From Alphaproteobacteria bacterium (GTDB lineage Bacteria; Pseudomonadota; Alphaproteobacteria; ATCC43930; CGMCC-115725), in the NCBI GenBank assembly GCA_019240125.1, contig JAFAYW010000281.1, positions 1 to 53,010 of the forward strand: 53,010 nucleotides of DNA, in the 5' to 3' direction. Shown in pieces: positions 32,982 to 41,067 of the stretch. The notes beneath the pieces are model-generated. The model was not told the origin of the DNA, did not search any database, and saw only the letters and a list, made by a program, of their open reading frames with translations. Each line of letters starts with the position of its first letter. The stretch's first letter is position 1. The translations under genes were made by a program, and so were the position numbers.

Positions 32982-33635
32982 ATGCGGCGCTGGAGAGGGG
33001 TGGTGCTGGCGCTGGCAGTCATTGCCGCGGCCGGTGTGGTGCGGGCGGCGGGGCCGGCAGACGGGCCGGGTTGCGTGCAGGTCGCGCTCAACGATTGCCT
33101 GCAATGGCTGCGCGCTACGGCGACAGTCGATGAATCTTTTCTCGCCAATGCATTGCAGCGTCGCCAGGTGGTCGATGTCAACGGCAAGCGCATCGGCGGT
33201 ATCGTCACCGTCTATGCCCGCCTGCCGGGGCATGTTGAGCCGTTTGTGATCCTGCTGCATGTCACACCTGACGACCGGATTGAGCGGGCCGAGTCAAACC
33301 TGCTGAGCAACATTGTCAGCGCGCGCACCGAGGATGTTTATGACCGCAGCGCGTTTTACGACATTGCCTGGCGGCTCCTCGGCCGCCGTTGCGGCGCGAG
33401 CACCAAACTCGATCTGTACCGGTTTTTCGAAAATTCGGTGAAGCCGCAGATCAAACAGGACCGGCAGGATGTCGCCAATGGTCTGTTCGGGTTGCACCGG
33501 GTGGTGTCACATGCCGCTGCCGTTCCGCTTTGCGGTGTCGCTTTCGCGTACACCAATCTGACGGAATGGCGCGGTGGCGCGAGCTCGACCCCCGGCGCCA
33601 ACGCGACCAATTTCTCATCGATCGGCCTGCGCTAG
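32982..33635 (+). CDS. Secreted protein of unknown function inserted before the tape measure gene
   Basis: A 217-residue protein from ATG 32982, preceded by GGGGGAG. A GTG at 32907 also opens this frame but adds a non-hydrophobic leader. MRRWRGVVLALAVIAAAGVV then RAAG is a signal peptide. The mature part has four cysteines (CVQVALNDC, RRCGAST, PLCGVAF), likely disulfide-bonded in the periplasm, and a beta-rich core (GGIVTVYARLPGHVEPFVIL). It matches no tail gene I know and looks like an accessory (moron) gene. A strong hairpin follows it. Confidence 0.6.
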   Translation: MRRWRGVVLALAVIAAAGVVRAAGPADGPGCVQVALNDCLQWLRATATVDESFLANALQRRQVVDVNGKRIGGIVTVYARLPGHVEPFVILLHVTPDDRIERAESNLLSNIVSARTEDVYDRSAFYDIAWRLLGRRCGASTKLDLYRFFENSVKPQIKQDRQDVANGLFGLHRVVSHAAAVPLCGVAFAYTNLTEWRGGASSTPGANATNFSSIGLR

Positions 33636-33661
33636 CTGAGCAGGGCGGCTTTGAAGGCCAA

Positions 33662-33684
33662 CGGACCGGGTGTACCCCGGTCCG
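33662..33684. terminator. Perfect 9-bp hairpin after the accessory gene
   Basis: CGGACCGGG, loop TGTAC, CCCGGTCCG, followed at once by a second palindrome ACACCGGTGT (33685-33694) and CTTTA. There is no long T-run. It may terminate the accessory gene or tune tape-measure translation. Confidence 0.45.
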
Positions 33685-33719
33685 ACACCGGTGTCTTTAC
33701 ACATCCCGAAGGTGATGCT

Positions 33720-34925
33720 GTGGCAGATCGGGTACAGCTCAAAGTCGGCGCCGATCTCGGCGGCGCGATGGCCGCATTGGCGCAACTGCGCCAGGCGGCG
33801 ACTGGCGCGGTCGAGCCGGTGACGCAGCTCAAGACTGCCTTTGCCGATGCCGCTGCCTCGGCGCAACGTAACGGCGCAGCGGCGCTGGCGGCGTTCAAGG
33901 CCGATATGCAGGCGATGGTGGCGCAGCGCACGATCTCATCGCAGCAGGCGCTCGGCTTCGACCTCGAATACACGGCGCAGCGCAGTGGCGCGGAACGCGC
34001 CGCGCTCGAGGAAACGCTCGCCGCCGATGCCGCGACACTGGCGGAGCGCTCGGCCACCTACAGCGAACTCGTGCAATTGAGTGGGCGCTATTCGCAGCAG
34101 TTCGCGGAGGATCAGCGGCGCATCGCCGATGCGGCACGACGCGAGGCCGATCAGCTGGCGCGGCCCTACCGACAGGCCTTCGATCAGATCGGCGCAGGCT
34201 GGCGCTCGGCACTGACCGGGCTGATCGAGGGCACCACCAGCTTTCGCGACGCCGCGCTGGAGGCATCGCGCTCGGTCGAGCGCGGCTTTGTCAGCATGGC
34301 GCAGACGACACTATCGCGGTCGGCGGCGGGGCCGCTCGCCGCGTTGCTCGGTACGGGCGCGCCGGGAGCGGGTGACGGTGTGGGCGACGTGCTGGGCAAT
34401 GCCGCCAGCGGTTGGCTGTTCGGCGCACCGCAACAGCTGGGGCAAGCCGCCGCGACGACCGCCAATACCGCGGCGATCACCGCCAACACGGCGGCGCTGG
34501 GGACGCTAGTGGCGTCGCTAGGCGCGACCAGCGCGGCGGGTGGTGCCACGGCACTGGCCGGCGGGGGCGCCGCGGCCGGGGCAGCGGCGGGCGGGGGAGG
34601 GCTGTTTGGCTGGCTCGGCGGCCTGTTCGCCTTTGCCGGGGGCGGCATCGTGCCATCGGCGGCAGGCGGCTGGGCCTTGCCGAACTTCGCCGGTGCGACG
34701 CCGGCGCTGTTGCATTCGCGCGAGATGGTGCTGCCGGCGCCGATCAGCGAGGGCCTCCAGGGGATGATCGCGCAGGGTGGGAGAGGCGGCGATATGCATC
34801 TACATTTTCACGGACCGTCGGACGGGCCGTCCGTCGAGCGCTGGTTCAGCGGACTGATGGCGCGCAGCCCCGGCACCGTGCGCAACATGCTGCGCTCCAA
34901 CGCGCTGACGCCGCGCGGCCTGTGA
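33720..34925 (+). CDS. Short tail tape measure protein
   Basis: About 401 residues from GTG 33720 (GAAGGTG upstream). The first 200 residues are a long helix (GAMAALAQLRQAATGAVEPV, EDQRRIADAARREADQLARP). Then come the conserved GLIEGTTSFRDAALEASRSV, a Gly/Ala-rich membrane-active stretch (about 290-330), and the ending FAFAGGGIVPSAAGGWALPN with HSREMVLPAPISEGLQ typical of tape measures of this group. The length predicts a short tail. Confidence 0.85.
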   Translation: MADRVQLKVGADLGGAMAALAQLRQAATGAVEPVTQLKTAFADAAASAQRNGAAALAAFKADMQAMVAQRTISSQQALGFDLEYTAQRSGAERAALEETLAADAATLAERSATYSELVQLSGRYSQQFAEDQRRIADAARREADQLARPYRQAFDQIGAGWRSALTGLIEGTTSFRDAALEASRSVERGFVSMAQTTLSRSAAGPLAALLGTGAPGAGDGVGDVLGNAASGWLFGAPQQLGQAAATTANTAAITANTAALGTLVASLGATSAAGGATALAGGGAAAGAAAGGGGLFGWLGGLFAFAGGGIVPSAAGGWALPNFAGATPALLHSREMVLPAPISEGLQGMIAQGGRGGDMHLHFHGPSDGPSVERWFSGLMARSPGTVRNMLRSNALTPRGL

Positions 34926-34935
34926 CGACCGCGAG

Positions 34936-35562
34936 ATGACCGCGATTTTTCCACAACTCCCCGGTCTCGGCTGGTCGGTGCACAAGGCGCCGCGATTTAC
35001 GACACGGGTGCAGCGTGCCGTCAGCGGACGCGAATTGCGTGTGCTTGACCAGCCCTACCCGCTGTGGACCTGGACGCTGACTTACGGGTTATTGCGCGAT
35101 CGTTGGGACACGCGCGGGGCCGGCGGGCTTGGCGCGGGGTTTGATGAACTGCGCACGCTCGCCGGGTTCTTTCTGGCGCAGCAAGGGCAATTCCAGCCCT
35201 TCCTGTTCGACGATCCGACGGACGACACGATTACTGGTCAGGTTCTCGGCACCGGTGACGCCAGTACCGCCGCCTTCCAATTGGTGCGCGACATGGGTGG
35301 TTTCGCGGAGCCGATGACCGCGCCCAATACGGTGAGCGCGGTTTATCTCGATGGCATCGTGCAAGCGCCTGCCACCTATGCGGTCGACGGGGAGAGCGGC
35401 GTGGTGACATTCACGACCCCGCCGCCGCAAAGGCAGGTGATCGCCGCCGATTTCACCTATTGGTTCCGGGTACGTTTTGCCGATGACACGGCGGAGTTCG
35501 AGAACTTCATGTACCAGCTGTGGCAGTTGAAGCAGGTCAAATTGCAATCGGTGCTGCCGTGA
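34936..35562 (+). CDS. Distal tail protein, DUF2460 (RcGTA gp12-like)
   Basis: A 208-residue DUF2460 protein: FPQLPGLGWSVHKAPRFTTR at the start, then ELRTLAGFFLAQQGQFQPFL and FDDPTDD in the middle. It forms the ring at the tail end in RcGTA-type particles. GTGA overlap with the hub gene. Confidence 0.88.
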   Translation: MTAIFPQLPGLGWSVHKAPRFTTRVQRAVSGRELRVLDQPYPLWTWTLTYGLLRDRWDTRGAGGLGAGFDELRTLAGFFLAQQGQFQPFLFDDPTDDTITGQVLGTGDASTAAFQLVRDMGGFAEPMTAPNTVSAVYLDGIVQAPATYAVDGESGVVTFTTPPPQRQVIAADFTYWFRVRFADDTAEFENFMYQLWQLKQVKLQSVLP

Positions 35563-36509
35563 GACCCTGTTCCGCGGCGCTTGCCGCTTATCTCGCGGCC
35601 AATAACACGGCAGTGATCGCCGACCTCTACACCTTCGCCCTGGCGCGCGGTGAGGTGTTACGGTACTCGGGCTGGGGTACCGCTCTCGCGGTGCCCGGCA
35701 CCGCGTTTATTGCCGGCAGCCTCAACGAGGGCGCCGGCGACGCGGTGGCGTTTCCTCTGGGGCCGCGCTTCGGCCGCTCCAAGGTGACGACAAAGATCGG
35801 CGTCGAGGCGACGGAACTCGACATCCAGATCTTCGCGGGTGACACTGACCAGGTCGGTACTTTTGGTTTCGCCGACGCGGTGCGGCTCGGGTTGTTCGAC
35901 GGGGCCTCGCTGGAGCTTGACCGGTTGTTCGCGCCGCCGCCCGTGAATGGCGGCGCGCTTGACCCGAACCTCGGCGCAATCGTGTGGTTTTACGGGCGCG
36001 TCGCGGAGTGCGACATCGGACGCAGCAGTATCACGATGAAGGTGAAGTCGCTGATGAACCTGCTGGCGATCCAGCAGATGCCGCGGCGCCTATATGGTGC
36101 GAGCTGCACCCACATTTTCGGTGATACCATGTGCGGCTATGACCGGGTGAATGGCCGCAATGCGGCCGGCGCGGGGACCGGCATCGGCTCTGTCGCTGCG
36201 ACAGCCCAGGCAGGATCGACGCAGGCGCAGATCGCGACAGGGTTCACGCCCAGCCCCGTGAGCGCGTACGACCAGGGGACGATCATCGCACTGAGTGGCG
36301 CCAATGCCGGCGCTTCGCGCACGATTGCGCAGCTGGTGGACGGCGTCGCGCAATTGTTGAAGCCGTTTCTGTCACCGGTGGCGCTCGCTGACACTTTTCA
36401 GTTGTTGCCGGGCTGCGACCATACTGTTGCGACGTGCAATGCCGCACTGAACAATCTGCTGCGTTATGGCGGTTTTCCCTACATTCCTCCGCCGGAGGCC
36501 GCGGCATGA
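35559..36509 (+). CDS. Baseplate hub, DUF2163 (RcGTA gp13-like)
   Basis: A 316-residue protein from GTG 35559. DUF2163 core: ALARGEVLRYSGW, ELDIQIFAG, SLMNLLAIQQMPRRLYGASC. Four C-terminal cysteines are arranged as C-THIFGDTM-C and later C-DHTVAT-C, the pattern that binds an iron-sulfur cluster in lambda gpL-type hubs. ATGA overlap with the peptidase gene. Confidence 0.88.
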   Translation: MRPCSAALAAYLAANNTAVIADLYTFALARGEVLRYSGWGTALAVPGTAFIAGSLNEGAGDAVAFPLGPRFGRSKVTTKIGVEATELDIQIFAGDTDQVGTFGFADAVRLGLFDGASLELDRLFAPPPVNGGALDPNLGAIVWFYGRVAECDIGRSSITMKVKSLMNLLAIQQMPRRLYGASCTHIFGDTMCGYDRVNGRNAAGAGTGIGSVAATAQAGSTQAQIATGFTPSPVSAYDQGTIIALSGANAGASRTIAQLVDGVAQLLKPFLSPVALADTFQLLPGCDHTVATCNAALNNLLRYGGFPYIPPPEAAA

Positions 36510-36928
36510 ACGCCGATCAGCGGGCGGCTGTTGTCGCCGAAGCCGAAGATTGGATCGGTACCCCGTTTCATCATGCCGCCCGGGTCAAGGGCGCGGGTAT
36601 CGATTGCCTGATGCTGTTGGCGGAAGTGTATGAGCGGGCCGGTGTCATACCGCATGTCGAGCCGCCGTTCTATGTGCCGGACTGGCATCTGCACCGTGAC
36701 GCGGAACACTATCTCGAAGGCTTGATGCGGTATGCGCGGCCGATTGAAGGGCCCCCGCTGCCGGGTGACATCGCCTTGTTCCGCTTTGGCCGCACCTTCT
36801 CGCACGGCGCGATCATCGGCGGATGGCCGCGCCTGGTGCACGCTTACTGGAGTGTCGGTGTCGTGCGCGGCGACGCTACCCTGTATCCCCTGAAGGACCG
36901 AGCGGTCCGCTACTTCACGGCGGTTTAG
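36506..36928 (+). CDS. NlpC/P60 tail peptidase (RcGTA gp14-like)
   Basis: A 140-residue C40-family peptidase. The catalytic Cys is in GAGIDCLMLLAE (about residue 33) and the His in FSHGAIIGGW (about 110). It would cut peptidoglycan during DNA entry. 36929-37054 after it is non-coding as far as I can tell. Confidence 0.88.
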   Translation: MNADQRAAVVAEAEDWIGTPFHHAARVKGAGIDCLMLLAEVYERAGVIPHVEPPFYVPDWHLHRDAEHYLEGLMRYARPIEGPPLPGDIALFRFGRTFSHGAIIGGWPRLVHAYWSVGVVRGDATLYPLKDRAVRYFTAV

Positions 36929-37054
36929 AACGGTATCCGGCCGATCCCGATCACCCCGACCCCGCTGCACCGGGGATGCAAGTCAAGTTGTGCGGTAAAG
37001 GCGATTTGATCGCTGATCGGGAAACCGAAGTTACTGCTTTCGACGAGGCTGTAG

Positions 37055-38395
37055 ATGACATACGAGGCGGCCGGCAAGGGCGGCGGTCCGACGCCGTTCG
37101 TGAATGCCTTTTCCAACCCCACGGTAGGATCGCTGCGCTACAACACCAGCCAGGCCGGCAGCCCGGTGGCGTTGTGTTACGGGACGCAGCGCGTGTCGGT
37201 CAATTTGATCGAGTTCTGGAACTTTACCGGATCGAGCGGCGGCAAGGGCGGCAAGGGGCTGGGCAGTTCGGGCGGCAAGAAGGGCGCGAACCAGAATTAC
37301 GCGGTCGATGTCGCATTCGGGCTGTGCCAAGGGCCTGTCGCTTTTACCGGCTCGGCACACGGCATCGGCGGCAACAACCTGATCTGGGCCAATAGCGGCC
37401 TGGCCGCGGGGCTTGGCAATGTCGGGCTAAACGGCTACGCCGGGACGGACGGACAGATGCCCGATCCGGTGTTCGCCAGCACCGATCCCAATACGCCGGT
37501 AATAGGCTACTCAGGCACCTGCTATGTCACCGGCACTCCGATGCAACTCGGGGCATCGCCAGCGCTGCCCAACATCTCGTTCGAGCTCACCGGTGTCCAG
37601 GCCGGGACGGCCGGACCGGCTTTTCCCAATGACGCGCGTCCGGACAATATCGTCACCGACCTGTTGACCAATCCGCGTTATGGCGCCGGCTTTCCCGCAG
37701 CCAATCTCGATATCGCCGGGAGCCTCGCCGATTGGGGACAGTATTGCCAGGTGGCGCAGCTCGCGATGTCGCTGCTGCTGGACCGGCAGCAGCCCTGCGC
37801 CCGGTGGCTCGAGGAGATCGCGCAACTGACCGCGTCGGCGGTCGTGTGGTCGGGGACCAGCCTCAAGATCGTCCCGTATGGCGACACGTCGCTGGCCAAT
37901 AATGGCGCCAGCTGGGCGCCTGATCTGACCTGGCAATACAGCCTCGGCGATGGTGACTTCATCGACTTCGGCGGTGGCAGCGACCCGGTGATGCTCAGCC
38001 GCAGCGACCCGGCGCAGGCGACCAACTGGCTGAGCCTCGAATTCATGGATGGCGGCAACGGCTACAATCCGCAGATCGTACCGGCGTTCGACCAGGGCCT
38101 GATCGACCAGTACGGGCTGCGCAGCGAGCCGCCGATGCAGGCGCACAGCTTCACCAACATCATCAGCACCACGGTTGCTGCGCAGCTGCTGTTGCAGCGC
38201 AAAGCCTACATCCGCAACACATATAAATTCAAGCTGGGGTGGCGTTATGCGCTGCTCGAGCCGATGGATATCGTCTTGTTGACCGATGGCAATCTGGGGC
38301 TCGCCGATGCGCCGGTGCGGATCACTCAGATCGACGAAGACGATAATGGCGAACTGACCGTCACCGCCGAGGAAATCCCCGGCATCACACCCTGA
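37055..38395 (+). CDS. Tail tip protein, N-terminal part of a split gp15
   Basis: A 446-residue protein from ATG 37055 (GAGG upstream). It contains the Phage-tail_3-like core: VTDLLTNPRYGAGFP, ARWLEEIAQLTASAVVWSGT, KAYIRNTYKFKLGWRYALLE and PMDIVLLTD. The TIM-barrel glycosidase domain of the long RcGTA gp15 is missing. A Gly/Lys linker (SGGKGGKGLGSSGGKKG, about 60-77) replaces sequence near the N-terminus. The next gene carries the C-terminal part. Confidence 0.8.
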   Translation: MTYEAAGKGGGPTPFVNAFSNPTVGSLRYNTSQAGSPVALCYGTQRVSVNLIEFWNFTGSSGGKGGKGLGSSGGKKGANQNYAVDVAFGLCQGPVAFTGSAHGIGGNNLIWANSGLAAGLGNVGLNGYAGTDGQMPDPVFASTDPNTPVIGYSGTCYVTGTPMQLGASPALPNISFELTGVQAGTAGPAFPNDARPDNIVTDLLTNPRYGAGFPAANLDIAGSLADWGQYCQVAQLAMSLLLDRQQPCARWLEEIAQLTASAVVWSGTSLKIVPYGDTSLANNGASWAPDLTWQYSLGDGDFIDFGGGSDPVMLSRSDPAQATNWLSLEFMDGGNGYNPQIVPAFDQGLIDQYGLRSEPPMQAHSFTNIISTTVAAQLLLQRKAYIRNTYKFKLGWRYALLEPMDIVLLTDGNLGLADAPVRITQIDEDDNGELTVTAEEIPGITP

Positions 38396-38425
38396 CCGCG
38401 CTTCTCATCTCGACCCGGAGCCGCC

Positions 38426-39472
38426 ATGCCTGGAACGATCAAGCCGATAGGGATCGGCAATGTGGCGATCGTGTATGCGCGCCAGGCAACAGCGGGCAGC
38501 GGTGTCGATACGCTGATCGTTCCGGGTGACACTAATCCGCCGGTCATCTTCGAGCCGCCGGCGGCTCTCTCGGGCGGCGATCTCGAAGTATGGGTCATCG
38601 CCTCGGGCGAGGCCGGTTGGGGCGGCTGCCAGGTCTGGATGTCGAGTGACGGGAACACCTACACCATTGCCGGCACGATCTATCGCGGCGGACGTCAGGG
38701 GGTGCTGACGGCGAGTCTTGCCAGCCATGCCGATCCCGATGCCGCCGATACGCTGTCGGTGGATCTCAGCCAGAGCTTGGGCCAGATGCTGTCCGGCACC
38801 ATGGCGGACGCCGATGATTTTGTGACCTTGTGCTATTGCGACGGTGAACTGATCAGCTACCAGACAGCGACGCTGACCGCCGCCTATCACTACAATCTTA
38901 CCTATCTGCGGCGCGGTGTATATGGCACCCCGATCGGGACGCACACCAGCGGCAGCAACTTCGCCCGGCTGGGACCCAACGATCCGTCGCTGTTCCGCTA
39001 CCGCTACCCGGCCAGCTTTGTCGGCAAGACGGTGTTTGTGAAGTTGCCGGCGTTCAACATCTTCGGGCAGTCACTGCAGGGCCTGGCCGGGTTGACCCCG
39101 GCCACCTACACACTGACCGGTGATGGCGCGGTGGCGGCCCCCGCTTATGTGTCGGGGTCGTGGTCCGGTATGCCGGCGAGCAGCCAGATCATCGAGCGCT
39201 ATATCTTCGCGACGCCGGTGACCTTCCCGGCGGGGCTCGGCGGCAGCTATGGCAGCGCCGGTACTGCGGCGAGCGCCGCCGCGAGTTTCGCGATCGCGAA
39301 AAACGGCACCTCGATCGGCACGATGAGCTTCGCGGCAAGCGCCCTCACCGCGAGTTTCGCGATGGGGGCGACGGTGAGTTTAGCGGGAGGCGACGTGCTG
39401 ACGGTCGTTGCCCCGGCCGCACCCGATGCCACGCTCGCCAATCTGGCATGGACACTCGTAGGCAGTGAATGA
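38426..39472 (+). CDS. Tail tip protein, C-terminal receptor-binding part
   Basis: A 348-residue protein. Residues 100-190 (LGQMLSGTMADADDFVTLCY then YLRRGVYGTPIGTHTSGSNF) match the C-terminal portion of gp15-type tip proteins. The last 130 residues form a Thr/Ser/Ala-rich beta domain (FATPVTFPAGLGGSYGSAGT) likely to contact the cell surface. It starts 30 bp after the first tip gene and overlaps the next by ATGA. Confidence 0.75.
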   Translation: MPGTIKPIGIGNVAIVYARQATAGSGVDTLIVPGDTNPPVIFEPPAALSGGDLEVWVIASGEAGWGGCQVWMSSDGNTYTIAGTIYRGGRQGVLTASLASHADPDAADTLSVDLSQSLGQMLSGTMADADDFVTLCYCDGELISYQTATLTAAYHYNLTYLRRGVYGTPIGTHTSGSNFARLGPNDPSLFRYRYPASFVGKTVFVKLPAFNIFGQSLQGLAGLTPATYTLTGDGAVAAPAYVSGSWSGMPASSQIIERYIFATPVTFPAGLGGSYGSAGTAASAAASFAIAKNGTSIGTMSFAASALTASFAMGATVSLAGGDVLTVVAPAAPDATLANLAWTLVGSE

Positions 39473-39831
39473 TCGACACCACTGAGGAACCCCGAAATCG
39501 AGGCTGGCTCAATGCCTTGATGCACCCGCAGCTGCGGCCTGAAATCAACATCGGTCACCTGATGCAGGCGGTCGTGGTGGTGACAACGGTCGGCGGCGGC
39601 ATCGTCGGCGGCTATCTGAGTTTACGCGCCGATGTCGACCTGCAGCGCGCCGAATTCCGCGTCGCGCTTGCCGGCCACGAGGCGCGCCTCACCGTCGTCG
39701 AGCGCATGCTCGACGAGCGGCGCATCGAGGATCGCGAATTCCAGAGCGAAATGCGCGGGACGCTCGAACGCGTCATGCAGGCGATCGGCGATGTGCGCAC
39801 CGAACTTGTCCAGAAACAGGATCGCAAATGA
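39469..39831 (+). CDS. Small membrane protein with coiled coil
   Basis: A 120-residue protein with one membrane helix (MQAVVVVTTVGGGIVGGYLS, about 31-50) followed by a charged coiled coil (VVERMLDERRIEDREFQSEM). It sits just before the lysozyme with an ATGA overlap, where holin- or spanin-related proteins are found. Exact role unknown. Confidence 0.65.
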   Translation: MIDTTEEPRNRGWLNALMHPQLRPEINIGHLMQAVVVVTTVGGGIVGGYLSLRADVDLQRAEFRVALAGHEARLTVVERMLDERRIEDREFQSEMRGTLERVMQAIGDVRTELVQKQDRK

Positions 39832-40502
39832 CCCAGATGACACTGCCCCCCACGATCTGCGACGCGGTCATTGACGTGTCGCATCATAACGGCGCCATCG
39901 ATTGGCCGGCGGTCGCCGCCGCGGGGATCGCGCTCGCCTTTATCAAGGCGACACAGGGCGATGCGTTTGTCGATCCCCGGTTTGCCGACAACCGGCGCGA
40001 TGCGGCGGCGGCCGGGATCATGGTGGTGCCCTATCATTTCCTCGACACCACGGATGCCGAGGATCAGGCGGGGCATTTCCTCGAGGTGATCGGGCTCCAG
40101 ACGGGGCAACCGGGGATGATCGACTGGGAAACCTCGGCCCTGCCCGAGGCAGTGGTGGCGTTTGGGCAGGCGGTGATGGATTGCACCGGGCGCGCGCCGG
40201 TCGCGTATTACGGGTTTGCCCAGCTGCGGCAGACGCTGCCCGAGTTATCGGCGTGGCCGTTGATGCTCCCGGAATACCAGCGCGGCAACACGCCGGGCAC
40301 GTATGCGACCCTTGTCCGGCATCCGCCGCGCCTGCCGCCCGGCCGCGCCGCGTCATGGGACGCTGGCGGGCGGCCCTACGATTTCCACCAATACACCCCG
40401 GCCGGTCGGGTTCCGGGGATCGCGTCCCCGGTCGATCGCTCGATCTGGGTCGGCGACCCGGGATCGCTCACCGCCTGGTATGCGGGCACCCCAGTCGCCT
40501 GA
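39828..40502 (+). CDS. GH25-family lysozyme (endolysin)
   Basis: A 224-residue GH25 muramidase: AVIDVSHHNGAIDWPAVAAA then GIALAFIKATQGDAFVDP has the first catalytic Asp region, and GMIDWET (about 98) the catalytic Asp/Glu pair. The C-terminal RPYDFHQYTPAGRVPGI and VDRSIW are typical. No signal peptide, so it needs a holin. It is the last gene before a strong terminator. Confidence 0.9.
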   Translation: MTQMTLPPTICDAVIDVSHHNGAIDWPAVAAAGIALAFIKATQGDAFVDPRFADNRRDAAAAGIMVVPYHFLDTTDAEDQAGHFLEVIGLQTGQPGMIDWETSALPEAVVAFGQAVMDCTGRAPVAYYGFAQLRQTLPELSAWPLMLPEYQRGNTPGTYATLVRHPPRLPPGRAASWDAGGRPYDFHQYTPAGRVPGIASPVDRSIWVGDPGSLTAWYAGTPVA

Positions 40503-40530
40503 ACGGCTCTTTCTCTACCGCGAGTTCCAG

Positions 40531-40552
40531 GCCGCCTTCGGGCGGTTTTTTT
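40531..40552 (+). terminator. Intrinsic terminator after the lysozyme gene
   Basis: CCGCC-TTCG-GGCGG stem-loop followed by seven T. Nearly the same hairpin as at 25216. The last phage gene lies beyond it. Confidence 0.8.
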
Positions 40553-40572
40553 ATGTCCAAAGGAGGTCCACG

Positions 40573-41046
40573 ATGCAAATCATTGCCTATCTACTGGCCC
40601 GCTTCAGCGAACCCTCCAGTTACGCCGGGCTCGGCGCGCTCCTGGCATTGCTCGGCTGGAATTTGCCCGATGCCACGATCGGGCAGATCGTGCAGCTGGT
40701 GGCGGGTGCGTGCGGGCTCGCGGCGCTCCTGTTGAAGGAACGTGGTCTGCTCGCCGCAATTGTGCTGATCTTCGCGGTGGTTCCGGGATTGTCGGCTTGC
40801 AATCAGATCGCCGCCGCCGACACCGCCATCACGGCGGCGTGCGGTGAGTACCAGAAAGGCCGCGCCGCCGCCGATACGATCGTCGGCTCGGGGATATTGC
40901 CGGTCGTCGTGTCGGCAAAGGTGTCGTCGATCGAGAGCTTTGGCGACGCCGCTTGCGCCAAGCCTCCGGCCGGCGACCCGCTGTCCACCGCGATCTGGCT
41001 CGGCCAGCTGGTCGGCCAGATCGGCACACTGACTGCAAGCCCGTAG
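40573..41046 (+). CDS. Two-part membrane/lipoprotein-like lysis protein
   Basis: A 157-residue protein with a perfect AAGGAGGT ribosome binding site. The first 65 residues are holin-like, with YAGLGALLALLGW and IVQLVAGACGLAALLL. A second hydrophobic stretch (LLAAIVLIFAVVPGLSAC, ending about residue 76) looks like a lipoprotein signal with an L-S-A-C lipobox in mid-protein, followed by an extracytoplasmic domain. It may be a holin fused to a lipoprotein. It reads through to within 22 bp of cysNC, which converges on it. Confidence 0.6.
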   Translation: MQIIAYLLARFSEPSSYAGLGALLALLGWNLPDATIGQIVQLVAGACGLAALLLKERGLLAAIVLIFAVVPGLSACNQIAAADTAITAACGEYQKGRAAADTIVGSGILPVVVSAKVSSIESFGDAACAKPPAGDPLSTAIWLGQLVGQIGTLTASP

Positions 41047-41067
41047 CGGTCGGAGGCTCGCTCTGAC

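Larger units (their letters stand above)
17348..41046. mobile_element. Phage-derived cluster, GTA-like or defective prophage
   Basis: From the S24 repressor to the last membrane protein, all genes are phage-type and, apart from the repressor, rightward. Packaging, head, tail and lysis functions are present. Integrase, excisionase, recombinase, primase, helicase and polymerase are all absent, and I find no tRNA or obvious direct repeats at the ends. The order terminase-portal-protease-capsid-connector-terminator-tube-chaperone-tape-DUF2460-DUF2163-NlpC-tip is that of RcGTA-type elements. The limits given are simply the outermost phage-like genes. Confidence 0.75.

Noticed and set aside
36925..37122. 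A 65-codon minus-strand frame spanning the gap between the NlpC/P60 gene and the tip gene
   Set aside because: It is antisense within a strictly rightward operon and overlaps both neighbours, and I could not recognise the product. I treat the gap as non-coding.
17348..41046. A complete, inducible temperate prophage
   Set aside because: No integration, excision or replication genes and no attachment repeats are visible, so I call it GTA-like or defective instead.
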